Assembly: GCA_003501565.1 (NCBI GenBank)
Contig: DNPC01000415.1
Coordinates: 1-14,068, forward strand
DNA from: Planctomycetaceae bacterium
GTDB taxonomy: Bacteria > Planctomycetota > Planctomycetia > Pirellulales > Pirellulaceae
Direction of reading: 5' to 3'
Length of the DNA: 14,068 bases
The notes below the pieces were generated by a model that made no database searches, was not told where the DNA came from, and saw only the letters and a program-made list of their open reading frames with translations. The position numbers and the translations under genes are program-made. Numbering within the stretch: the stretch's first letter is position 1; each line of letters starts with the position of its first letter. Shown piece after piece: positions 1-8,300 of the stretch.

Positions 1-78
1 TTGAGCTGCTATAACGGCTTGCTGTCCTGTGGACAATTGTGCCGAAATGCGGCCATCTATTCGGGCAATCCGCGTGTA

Positions 79-2004
79 CTAACGCTGACTTAGTTCGTGC
101 ACCATATCGACGAGTGCGACAGCGTTTTCCGGCGGCGTCTGCGGCAGGATACCATGCCCCAGATTGAAGATGTGTCCAGCGCGACCACCAGCCCTCTGCA
201 GTACATCCATGGTCATTTCCTTGAGTGTCTCTGGCTCAGCCATCAGGGCTAGGGGATCCAGATTTCCTTGCACTGCTCGGTCGTGGCCAACCGTCTCCCA
301 GGCGTCATCAAGCGGTGTTCGCCAATCAATACCCACTACAGTGCGTTGGTCTCCACGAAGTTGTGGCAACAACGAAGGGTTGCCAGTTGCGAAATTGATT
401 ACTGGAACGCCGGGAACGATCGAGTCGATAATCAGCCGAACCCACGGCTGAACATGCTTAACGTAGTCTTGCACCGACAGACAACCCGCCCAGGAATCGA
501 ATAGCTGGACGCACTGTGCACCGGCCGCGATTTGGTGGTTTAAGTACAGAGCAATCGTGCTTGACAACTTTTGCATGAGCACTCGCCAAGCGCTTGGGTC
601 TCGGTACATCAGTCGTTTCGTATGCAAATAGTTGCGGCTGCCGCCCCCTTCAATCATGTAGCTGGCAAGCGTGAAAGGGGAGCCGGCAAAACCGATGATC
701 GGAATTGATTCGTCGATCGCTTGCCGCGTGTAGGTAACCGTGTCCATCACAAACTGTAGTGATTCCATCGAGGTCAATTCGCTTACACGATCGATGTCGG
801 CACCGGTTCGTATCGGATTGTGAATGACGGGACCGTCGCCTTTGGCGAATTCGAGGTCCATTCCCATGGGTTCAAGAATGGGCAATAGATCCGAGAAAAT
901 GATCGCGGCGTCGACGCCAAGCTTCTCAACGGCTGTCTGCATGACTTCGGCGCACAATTGCGGATTCTTGCAAAGCTCAAGAAAGCCGGTCTTCTCCCGG
1001 ACCTCACGATATTCTGCCATGTAGCGCCCGGCCTGACGCATTAGCCAAACTGGAGTCACCTCCGAAGCCTCTTGACGGCACGCTCGCATAAAGGGTCCGT
1101 CATACCACCGCGCGTTGCGATCCATCGGCTCTTGTCCCAATAATTCAACAACTTTAAGTCGAGCTTTACGACCGGCCAACAGTCTGCCAGCTCGCGTGGC
1201 ACACTCCATCACCAAGTGCCCCATCTTGGGGTGCTCGGGCTCAAGGTCCACAGGCAAATCGTTACTGCGCAGCATCTCAGTCGTCGTTGGACCAATGGAG
1301 GCTACCAAGACACCAGACAAAGCGGCCCGTAGCTTGTCTTCCAAATCAAGCTGTGCACTCAGCCGCAACATGTTGACTACTTGGTGGGCGCTGGTAAACA
1401 GGAGCAGATCACGTTGACCGGCAATGATGGCGTGGATGTTTGCTTCCAGGGGGCCAGTATCCTCAGGCAAGTCCCAGGCATAGACCTGGAGCGGTACGAC
1501 CTCTGCCCCCCTGGCTTCCATCCCGGCAATCAAACTTGGGTTAGATTTACCATATTCCTGCAGCCCGACTTTCTGATTGGCGATCGGAACTTCTTGGTCA
1601 ATCGTCTTTAGCAACTCGCGCCACGTGTTGGGCTCAGGCACTTTGACCGTTGGCGTAATGCCCAGCTCTCGCAAAGCCGCCAGAGGTTTTGGGCCGCGCA
1701 CGATCGTGGTGATATCCGACAATGCATCCAGGAATCGCTGGGTGTCGACTTTTCGTTCAATCGCTTTGAGCAGCTGCCGGAATCCGACCCCAGTCAGCAG
1801 AACCACCACGTTAATTTCACCAGTGATGACACGGTAGGCAAAATCGACAGCCGCCGGATTATCCGCAATGGGGACTTCCCGCATCGAAGGGCTAACGTGG
1901 GGCTGACCACCGAATTTCGTGATCATTCTCACCATGTCTTCCGCTTTGCGGCTTTCGAGCGCTGCCACGGCCAGTCCGTCAAAAGAAGGTGTTTCAGATG
2001 CCAT
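79..2004 (-). CDS. Bifunctional uroporphyrinogen-III synthase / uroporphyrinogen decarboxylase (HemD-HemE fusion)
   Basis: Two consecutive heme-pathway enzymes lie in one frame. HemD closes and rearranges hydroxymethylbilane to uroporphyrinogen III; HemE decarboxylates that to coproporphyrinogen III. Both are cytoplasmic. From the chosen start the protein is 641 aa. The HemD part (about residues 1-285) opens with ALESRKAEDM and carries LLTGVGF, LLFTSAHQV and ASIGPTTTEM. The HemE part begins at or near an internal Met (codon 1123-1125) and is about 348 aa, a normal full length. It shows signature 1 (PVWLMRQAGRYM), the catalytic Asp in FSDLL, signature 2 (GFAGSPFTLASYMIEGGGS) and the C-terminal NLGHG histidine. 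All HemE active-site residues I can place are present. The frame is open 36 codons further upstream to 2112, but that extension is basic and unlike HemD, so MASETPSF at 2004 is preferred. No strong ribosome site helps the choice. The alternative is two separately translated proteins, with HemE initiating internally near 1125. Confidence 0.93.
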   Translation of the reverse strand: MASETPSFDGLAVAALESRKAEDMVRMITKFGGQPHVSPSMREVPIADNPAAVDFAYRVITGEINVVVLLTGVGFRQLLKAIERKVDTQRFLDALSDITTIVRGPKPLAALRELGITPTVKVPEPNTWRELLKTIDQEVPIANQKVGLQEYGKSNPSLIAGMEARGAEVVPLQVYAWDLPEDTGPLEANIHAIIAGQRDLLLFTSAHQVVNMLRLSAQLDLEDKLRAALSGVLVASIGPTTTEMLRSNDLPVDLEPEHPKMGHLVMECATRAGRLLAGRKARLKVVELLGQEPMDRNARWYDGPFMRACRQEASEVTPVWLMRQAGRYMAEYREVREKTGFLELCKNPQLCAEVMQTAVEKLGVDAAIIFSDLLPILEPMGMDLEFAKGDGPVIHNPIRTGADIDRVSELTSMESLQFVMDTVTYTRQAIDESIPIIGFAGSPFTLASYMIEGGGSRNYLHTKRLMYRDPSAWRVLMQKLSSTIALYLNHQIAAGAQCVQLFDSWAGCLSVQDYVKHVQPWVRLIIDSIVPGVPVINFATGNPSLLPQLRGDQRTVVGIDWRTPLDDAWETVGHDRAVQGNLDPLALMAEPETLKEMTMDVLQRAGGRAGHIFNLGHGILPQTPPENAVALVDMVHELSQR

Positions 2005-2198
2005 GATGCAAGTCGTCTTTCTGGATGTTATGGCTATACTGGTGCCGCTGGCCAACCGACCGAGTTTGCCCGATCTTGCAGACGCAATAACTAATGCGCC
2101 GCCACAACCCAATATTGTTTGGCCCTAGACTGCATTCACGCTAGGGGACCGGACGCTTTTTCTCCGAGACAACGAGTTAATTCGCGACAAGTAAGTAA
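2005..2198. other. Divergent intergenic region, hemDE / helical protein
   Basis: This 194-bp spacer separates two divergent genes and should hold promoters for both. I see no convincing -35/-10 pair on either strand. A weak plus-strand candidate is TTGCCC (2066-2071) followed by TAACTA (2088-2093), with 16-bp spacing. The octamer CACGCTAG occurs at 2137-2144 and recurs at two other gene boundaries in the window. There is no clear Shine-Dalgarno site before the ATG at 2199. Confidence 0.4.
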
Positions 2199-3356
2199 AT
2201 GGCTGACGAAAATCCGATTTTTGAGCAGGTCGCCCAGCTGGCCAGTAGCGATGGGGCTGAGGCCGCGGTGGACACACTGATTACGCACTTGACCGCCAAC
2301 CACGAATACCACGAGCTCTTTGAGGCAAAGAAAATGCGGCTTCGGCTGAGTCTCGGCTTACCGGCCGCGCAGGCTCAGCACGAAGAGCGGTGTGACGAGG
2401 AATTGGAACTCAAACTGGAGCGTGGCCTTTTGGAGGCTTGCCGCGAGGTCGGAGAATTGTTCTTCGCTGAAGGACGCGTGCGAGAGGGCTGGATGTATTT
2501 GCGGCCGGTAGGTGATCGAGAAGTAGCCGCCAAAGCGATCGCCTGTGTCGAGCCGAACGACGACAACGCCGATGAGTTACTCGAAGTACTAGTTCACGAA
2601 GGTGTTGACGTTGCCCGTGGTTACCAAATGGCGCTGGATCGTCTCGGTACATGCAACAGTATTACATTGTTTGAATCAGCTCTAGCAGCTCGGCCGAGGG
2701 AAGATCAAAAGTCCGCAGCTGGACTTCTCGTGCGTCACGTGCACCGGGAGCTGGTGGAGAATCTTCGAGGTGACATCCAGCGCCGTGAGGGTCAAGCACC
2801 TTCTGGTAGTACCGCTGCTGACCTGCTGGCCGACCGAGGCGATCTGCTTAGTGACGGAACTTACCATCTGGACACCAGCCATCTGGCAAGCACCGTGCGA
2901 TTTGCAAGAGTTCTCGATGATACCGAAGTGCTCGAGCTAGCCCGTGATATTGCCTACTACGGGAGCAAGCTCCATCCTCAATTTCAGTATCCCGGTGAGG
3001 AACCGTTCCTGGATCTATACCCAGCATCGCTGGCATTCTTCGGCGCACTTTTAGGTGACAGGGTCGATGCAGGTATTCGTTTTTTCCAACAGAAAGCTGA
3101 TTCAGTTCCACAGCAAGATTTCGGTGTTGTGGCTGTAGAGGTGCTGATCGATCTGCTTTCGCGTTGCGGTCGCCACGAAGAAGCCCTGGCAGCTTACGAA
3201 AAGCGACTGCCGGCAGACGCTCGAACAATGGGAATCGCCCCTACACTCCTACAGCTCAGCCAACGACTCGGAAATTTTGACAAGATGCAGTCTATATCGC
3301 GCGATCGTGGGGACCTGCTCGGGTTCGTTGCCGCAACACTGCAAAACAATCCCTAG
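2199..3356 (+). CDS. Conserved-looking helical (TPR/alpha-solenoid-like) protein of unknown function
   Basis: I do not recognise this 385-aa protein and assign no reaction. It has no signal peptide or membrane segment, so it is probably cytoplasmic. It appears almost entirely alpha-helical and acidic, with repeated helix-turn-helix pairs. The clearest TPR-like pair is at residues 310-337, where LIDLLSRCGRHEEALAAYEK has the usual small and aromatic pattern. A distinctive central segment (about 245-288) contains ARDIAYYGSKLHPQFQYPGEE and then a Tyr/Phe-rich stretch. There is no Walker, zinc or catalytic motif. It starts at ATG with only weak purine sequence upstream. It reads toward the kinase gene 284 bp downstream on the same strand and could share a transcript with it. 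A scaffold or protein-interaction role is an inference from fold type only. Confidence 0.75.
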   Translation: MADENPIFEQVAQLASSDGAEAAVDTLITHLTANHEYHELFEAKKMRLRLSLGLPAAQAQHEERCDEELELKLERGLLEACREVGELFFAEGRVREGWMYLRPVGDREVAAKAIACVEPNDDNADELLEVLVHEGVDVARGYQMALDRLGTCNSITLFESALAARPREDQKSAAGLLVRHVHRELVENLRGDIQRREGQAPSGSTAADLLADRGDLLSDGTYHLDTSHLASTVRFARVLDDTEVLELARDIAYYGSKLHPQFQYPGEEPFLDLYPASLAFFGALLGDRVDAGIRFFQQKADSVPQQDFGVVAVEVLIDLLSRCGRHEEALAAYEKRLPADARTMGIAPTLLQLSQRLGNFDKMQSISRDRGDLLGFVAATLQNNP

Positions 3357-3640
3357 CTGAGTTATGTGCAGGTGCAGATTGGCACCGAGAGCTTTTGCTC
3401 GGTTTGTGGCACGGTCCGTCGTAGGCGAGGCGCTGGGGGAAATCGCGGCCCCCAAAAAAAAAGCGGCACTGGAAGAAGTGCAGCACTGAGCGAGAGCGTT
3501 GCGATGAGGGAGCTCGGGGATCAGGGCACTGTTTTAGCGACGAACAAGAGTAATCGGTTTTAAGATTGACGCACCGTGCGGACTCCGTCCCACCTCAGCG
3601 ATCGAGCGGTTCGAAGCTTTCACAATGCGGAGCAACGCCC
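3357..3640. other. Intergenic region upstream of the kinase gene
   Basis: These 284 bp hold no gene I can support. A nine-base A run directly after five Cs sits at 3449-3462. A short AGTG-CAG-CACT inverted repeat lies at 3477-3487 but has no T tract after it, so it is not a convincing terminator. A 65-codon GTG-start frame at 3366-3563 is discussed under rejected items. Confidence 0.4.
3628..3633 (+). promoter_or_regulatory. Shine-Dalgarno site that sets the kinase start
   Basis: CGGAGC, with GGAG at 3629-3632, lies 8 nt before the ATG at 3641. The same frame is open to a TTG at 3566, but the extra 25 residues look like random translated DNA. The residues after the ATG (MQSQKTIEQV) begin the N-terminal helical region expected for this kinase type. 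This supports 3641 as the start. Confidence 0.65.
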
Positions 3641-5263
3641 ATGCAATCGCAAAAAACTATCGAACAAGTCATCGCTGCGTATGTTACGGCGCGCGAGCGT
3701 GGTGAGCAGCCATCGCGGTCACAGCTGCTGGAAGACAATCCATCGTTGGCAGACGAGCTGCGCGAGTTCTTTCAGCTACACGATCAGCTATCCGGCAATG
3801 AAAAAGATGCCGAGACGCAAGCTGGGGCAATCGACACTCCCGGTACGCCTGACAAGCCAGCTTCTTCGCACGTGCAGCCGCCGCGTGAGTTGGGCGACTA
3901 TGAGATCTTGGAAGAGATTGATCGTGGCGGAATGGGCGTCGTTTACAAAGCACGCCACAAAGAACTCGGACGAGTCGTCGCGCTGAAGCTGATTCGCTCC
4001 GGTGAACTCGCCAGTGAAGAAGAAATCCAGCGATTTCGTAGTGAGGCCGAAGCCGCAGCTGCTTTGACTCATCCGGGCATCGTTCCGATCTACGAAGTCG
4101 GTATGCTTGATGGTCTGGTCTATTACACAATGGCCTACATCAACGGCCAGAGCCTGGCCGAAATGGTGGACGCTGGACCGCTTGATCCCAAGGAAGCAGC
4201 GCGCATTGTTCAGAAGTTATGCGTGGCGGTCGAACACGCTCACCAAGCCGGTGTATTCCACCGCGACATCAAACCGGCAAACGTCCTGGTCGACAAATCG
4301 GGACAACCCATCCTGATCGACTTTGGGTTAGCCAAGATGGCCCACCAAGACAATGGCTTAACCACAACCGGCCAACTTCTTGGTACACCTGCGTATATGG
4401 CGCCCGAGCATGCTTCTGGACGGTCGACGGAAGTGACGCCCATGTCAGACGTTTATTCGCTCGGCGCGCTGCTGCATTTCCTCTGTGCGGGACAACCACC
4501 TTTCACTGGTCCAACTCCTTTTGATGTTTTATTGCAAGTGCTCGACCGTGCACCTGTGCCACCCAGTAAGCTCAACCGTCGCGTTTCCTACGAGCTGGAC
4601 TATGTTTGCCAGCGCGGGCTTGAGAAAGATCCGAAAGATCGTTACGACAACGCAGCCCAAATGGCCGGCGATTTGTCTCGTATACTGGCCGGCAAGCCTG
4701 TTGACTGCCCCACTCTTTCGCCTTGGAGTAGATTCGAATCGTGGTGGCGTCGCGAGCCAATCTTGGTAGTACACCTAATCGGTATCGGCATCACCACGTC
4801 CATCGTCGCAATCTCACAATGGGTACGCGGTGGCGTGACGGATGAATTCGTGCTACGAATCATCCTATTACTAACTTGGATACTAGCTTCTTTTGCGCTG
4901 CAATACGGTGTCGTCCGCGAGCGTCTGCGGGACGCAGCCTGCCTGACTTGGGCAACAGTAGACGTCTGCATCTACACGACATTGATCGCATTTGCGGCCC
5001 CACCGCGTTCAATGCTGCTGATCGGTTACCCGATGATGATCGTGGCCAGTAGTTTGTTTTATCGCAAACGATTCCTGGTCTACATGACTACGGTTTGTAT
5101 CATCGGTTTCTTGATGCTAGCCTGGCTCGCACCGCTAGAAGATTTTGTAAAGTACGATTTCGCGGCGATCTTCATCGCCGGGTTGGTGGTTATCTGCTTC
5201 ACGCTGCTCAGTACGATTCGCCGAGTTCGAAGCATGAGTGTGTTCTATGATGACGAGGTCTAG
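3641..5263 (+). CDS. Membrane-bound Hanks-type serine/threonine protein kinase with six C-terminal membrane helices
   Basis: A 540-aa kinase that should phosphorylate Ser/Thr on unknown partners. Residues 1-50 form a short helical region (SQLLEDNPSLADELREFF) often found before planctomycete kinase domains, followed by a polar linker to about 83. The kinase domain spans about 87-350 with all catalytic elements: glycine loop at 94-101 (DRGGMGVV), VALK lysine K116, HRDIKPAN with D209, DFG at 228-230 and APE at 254-256. It should therefore be active. After a basic linker (361-372) come six hydrophobic segments near 374-393, 404-422, 436-452, 457-472, 478-497 and 505-524, then a short tail. Unlike PknB-type kinases there is no PASTA, NHL or other external sensor domain, so any signal would be sensed within the membrane. 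It converges on the permease-peptidase gene with a 64-bp gap. Confidence 0.93.
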   Translation: MQSQKTIEQVIAAYVTARERGEQPSRSQLLEDNPSLADELREFFQLHDQLSGNEKDAETQAGAIDTPGTPDKPASSHVQPPRELGDYEILEEIDRGGMGVVYKARHKELGRVVALKLIRSGELASEEEIQRFRSEAEAAAALTHPGIVPIYEVGMLDGLVYYTMAYINGQSLAEMVDAGPLDPKEAARIVQKLCVAVEHAHQAGVFHRDIKPANVLVDKSGQPILIDFGLAKMAHQDNGLTTTGQLLGTPAYMAPEHASGRSTEVTPMSDVYSLGALLHFLCAGQPPFTGPTPFDVLLQVLDRAPVPPSKLNRRVSYELDYVCQRGLEKDPKDRYDNAAQMAGDLSRILAGKPVDCPTLSPWSRFESWWRREPILVVHLIGIGITTSIVAISQWVRGGVTDEFVLRIILLLTWILASFALQYGVVRERLRDAACLTWATVDVCIYTTLIAFAAPPRSMLLIGYPMMIVASSLFYRKRFLVYMTTVCIIGFLMLAWLAPLEDFVKYDFAAIFIAGLVVICFTLLSTIRRVRSMSVFYDDEV

Positions 5264-5327
5264 ACGGACTGGGAACACCAACCACAGCTAGCTAATTCCG
5301 GTTTTCTTAGCCTTAACGCCAGCTGCG

Positions 5328-8300
5328 CTATTTGGCCGTTGGTTTCTTCATATTGTCGCCGGGCATGCGGTCGATCAGGAGGGCGAAGGGATCGACTCCA
5401 ACTTTGTCAGGCAATTCGTCCACCAGGAACGTGAAAGTGGACTGCCCCGTAGTGATCTTCTGCCGCTCGCGATAGAGGGTATCGCCGTAGCGCCGCCCGT
5501 CCTCGGGACTCGCGAACGCCCCGATCTCAATCCAATCATCCAGTTCGACCGAAGTTTCTTTGCCCTTTTCGTCCGCTCGGAACTTCTCGCAAACGACCTC
5601 GATCGTGATCTCAAATTTGCCATCAGGCAGCTCTTCATAAGTCGCGTTTTCTGTGCGATTAGCGAAGAGCGTGATTTCTTCAAACAAGTCCTTGAGCAAA
5701 TACTGCAGCTCCGGTGGAGTCACATCACGCAGTCTGTCAACAAGATCCAAAGACGTTGGATAAGGTGGGTCCTGGTAGCCGAATTCCTCGACCAAGTCCC
5801 GTAGCACAGAGTTGATCTTTTCTTCACCTATCATCTCTTTCAGGTAGTACATCACACAGCTTCCTTTGCGATAGTGAATGTACCCCTGGCTAGATTCGAC
5901 GGTGATCAATGGCCGCTCTTTTAGTTGTTCTCGTCCACGAGCTCTCAAATAGTTGTCCATTTCATACTGCAAGAATTTGCGCATGATATCCCGCCCAAAA
6001 GTCTTCTCCATGACCATCAGCGCTGAGTACTGCGCGAGCGTCTCACTAAGCAGCGTCGAACCTTGCATATTGGATCCAACGACTTGGTGCGCCCACCACT
6101 GGTGTGCCATCTCGTGGGCGACAACGTAATACACCATGTCGATGTCGTCTTGATCTTTGATATCTGCGATAAATCCAATACCCTCTGAATAAGGCATTGT
6201 GCCGGGAAACGCTTGAGCAAACGTGGCAATACGGGGAAACTCAATGATCCGCGCTTGCTTATGTTTGTACGGGCCGAAATTCTCTGTGTAGTACACGAGC
6301 GAATCGCGAATCGAACGCAGCATGTTCTCTACGTTCCACTCGTGATCGGGATGATAGTACACTTCGATATCAATTCCCTTCCATCGATTGGCAGCGACTT
6401 TGTAGTCGGCTGAAACAAACGAATAGAAGTTCAATGAAGGGTGGTCGACCTTGAAATGGAAGTAGTTGCGACCATTTTCTTCCCATCGCCGGACAAGTGA
6501 CCCCGGTGCAACGGCGACATCGTTGGTGGTACTGATCACTGTTTCCACCTCAACCCATTCATTGACACCCCCGATGTAAGTTCGACGACGGTTCCAGTTA
6601 TCGGCAGGATCGAGAACCGGCATCAGATTCTGCGCTTCGTCCAAACCTTGATCTTTGCGATCGGCTTTGTTTGTCAACTCGGCTGAGCTTTGGTAGCCAA
6701 TCTGCGGCGCGATAGTGTTGTTGAAAAAAGTTCCATTTTGCACGATGTCAGCGCGTGACAACGAGTTTTCAAATCCGTCTGGTTCGTAGGTGACTTCGTA
6801 CTCCATCCGCAGTCGCTGACCAGGTTGCATCGGCGGTGAGAATGAATAGACGTAGTAATCGAAGTCGTCATAGGAGTGCTCCAAAGTCGCGTTCTCGATA
6901 TTGACGGTGGTCTCCATTCCATCAGTGAAAGTCAAGTACATTTCTTTGATCGGTTCATCGCTTCGATTCACGATTTCTTGAGTGGCAGCGAACCGAAGTC
7001 CGCGTCGCTCCGGATAAAGATCGATCGTGTAGTCGACTTTGGTGATATGTGGCTGCGGTTGGTTTTCGTGCAACTCCTTGAAGTCTTTTTCGTATTGAGC
7101 GCGAAGCGCACGCAACTCGGCTGGACCTTGTAATTCGTTGCGAACCATCGTGTTGTAATAGACCCAACCGGCACTAATCAGCCAGAGTGTCGCAGTAACA
7201 CCCACGGCCCCTGCTAATCCGCCTTTGAAATTCTGTCGGACGGCAACTAACCGTCGACGAACATCGCGTTCTTTCCCGCGCTGCCAATATAGGATGCAGA
7301 AGAATCCGATAAGTGCTGCAAACAGCAACCAGTAGACTGAAAATGCGGCTACCGTCTGTACATAGGGTGCATAACCATACATGTCTGAGTAGATGTAGTT
7401 CGGCAGGCTTCCGTAGCGTACCATTCGCGTCGAAATCTCAAGCGCCGACCAAATGAAACTGTTGATGATCACCAGTATCACGAACAAGAAATACCCGATG
7501 TACTTGTTCGGAGACACAACATGAGCCAGCATCGAAAGCATTACGAAGAAAAACATGCTCATCAGATCCATGACCAGGATCTCAGACACGTATAACCCGA
7601 GCTGGAACCGGGTGTAGCCGCTAAAGGCCTGAACGATCATGCCCACCACGATACCAACACATAGCACGAGAGCTACGATCAGCATCATCGCGATCAACTT
7701 GCCCAGAAAAATCGTCCACGTGCTTTGAGGTAAAGCATCGTAGACCTCGTCTAGTTTGGCATCACGCTCTTTCCAGACCATTACACCGGTGTAGAACGCG
7801 ATAATACCAATCAAAAACGCGTACATGGATCCGCGCAACAAATCGACGATGTTGTATGTGACCGGCAGTGAGCTTAGACCAAACCCCTCATCCGCGCTCA
7901 AGGTAAGCGCCACGGAGGCGTTTAAGAGTGTTACTAGCAAGAGCACGATAAAGACGTTGCTCTTGATAGTTTCAAAGAAGTCTACGCGTACTTGGCTTCG
8001 CAGTTGGGCAACGCGCGCCGCCCAGCCATGATGAAAGGATGCTATTGGAATCTCGGAAACGGACGTGTTTGCTTCGGGTGTTGCAACCGCCTTCGCGGAA
8101 CTTCTCAGGCGCCTTTCTGCGAACGAGAAACGCCAGTACGCTAGTCCGAGAACGCCCATACTGACCGCTAACCAGAGCGCACGGTTGGCAAGCATCAGGC
8201 CAGATAGTGTGACTACTTGCGTATTGCGGTCGGCTACCGTCCAGTAACGCGTGATGTCCTCTACAGCGGTGGTTCCGAACGGATCAACCATTGCTGCCAA

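Noticed and set aside
23..35. Short hairpin TGTCC-TGT-GGACA downstream of hemDE, considered as a terminator.
   Set aside because: The stem is only 5 bp with a 3-base loop, and no T tract follows on the minus strand.
1115..1417. A plus-strand frame of 100 codons within the hemDE gene.
   Set aside because: It is antisense to conserved HemD sequence and has no recognisable domain or ribosome site.
2005..2112. N-terminal extension of the HemD-HemE protein from the ATG at 2112.
   Set aside because: The 36 extra residues are basic and lack HemD similarity; the family N-terminus fits the Met at 2004.
3454..3462. A9 run, considered as a slippage or programmed frameshift site.
   Set aside because: It lies outside any supported gene, so there is no frame for slippage to join.
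3366..3563. A 65-codon GTG-start frame with a CxxC pair (FCSVCGT) between the helical protein and the kinase.
   Set aside because: No ribosome site, only one CxxC pair, and the rest is a random-looking basic sequence spanning the A9 run. It ends just before the kinase's upstream frame with no sign of coding selection.
3566..3640. N-terminal extension of the kinase from TTG 3566.
   Set aside because: The ATG at 3641 has a GGAG site at proper spacing, and the added 25 residues resemble no kinase N-terminus.
5264..5327. The 64-bp gap between convergent genes was searched for a bidirectional terminator.
   Set aside because: Only small self-complementary words such as AGCTAGCT are present; there is no stable stem with a T tract on either side.
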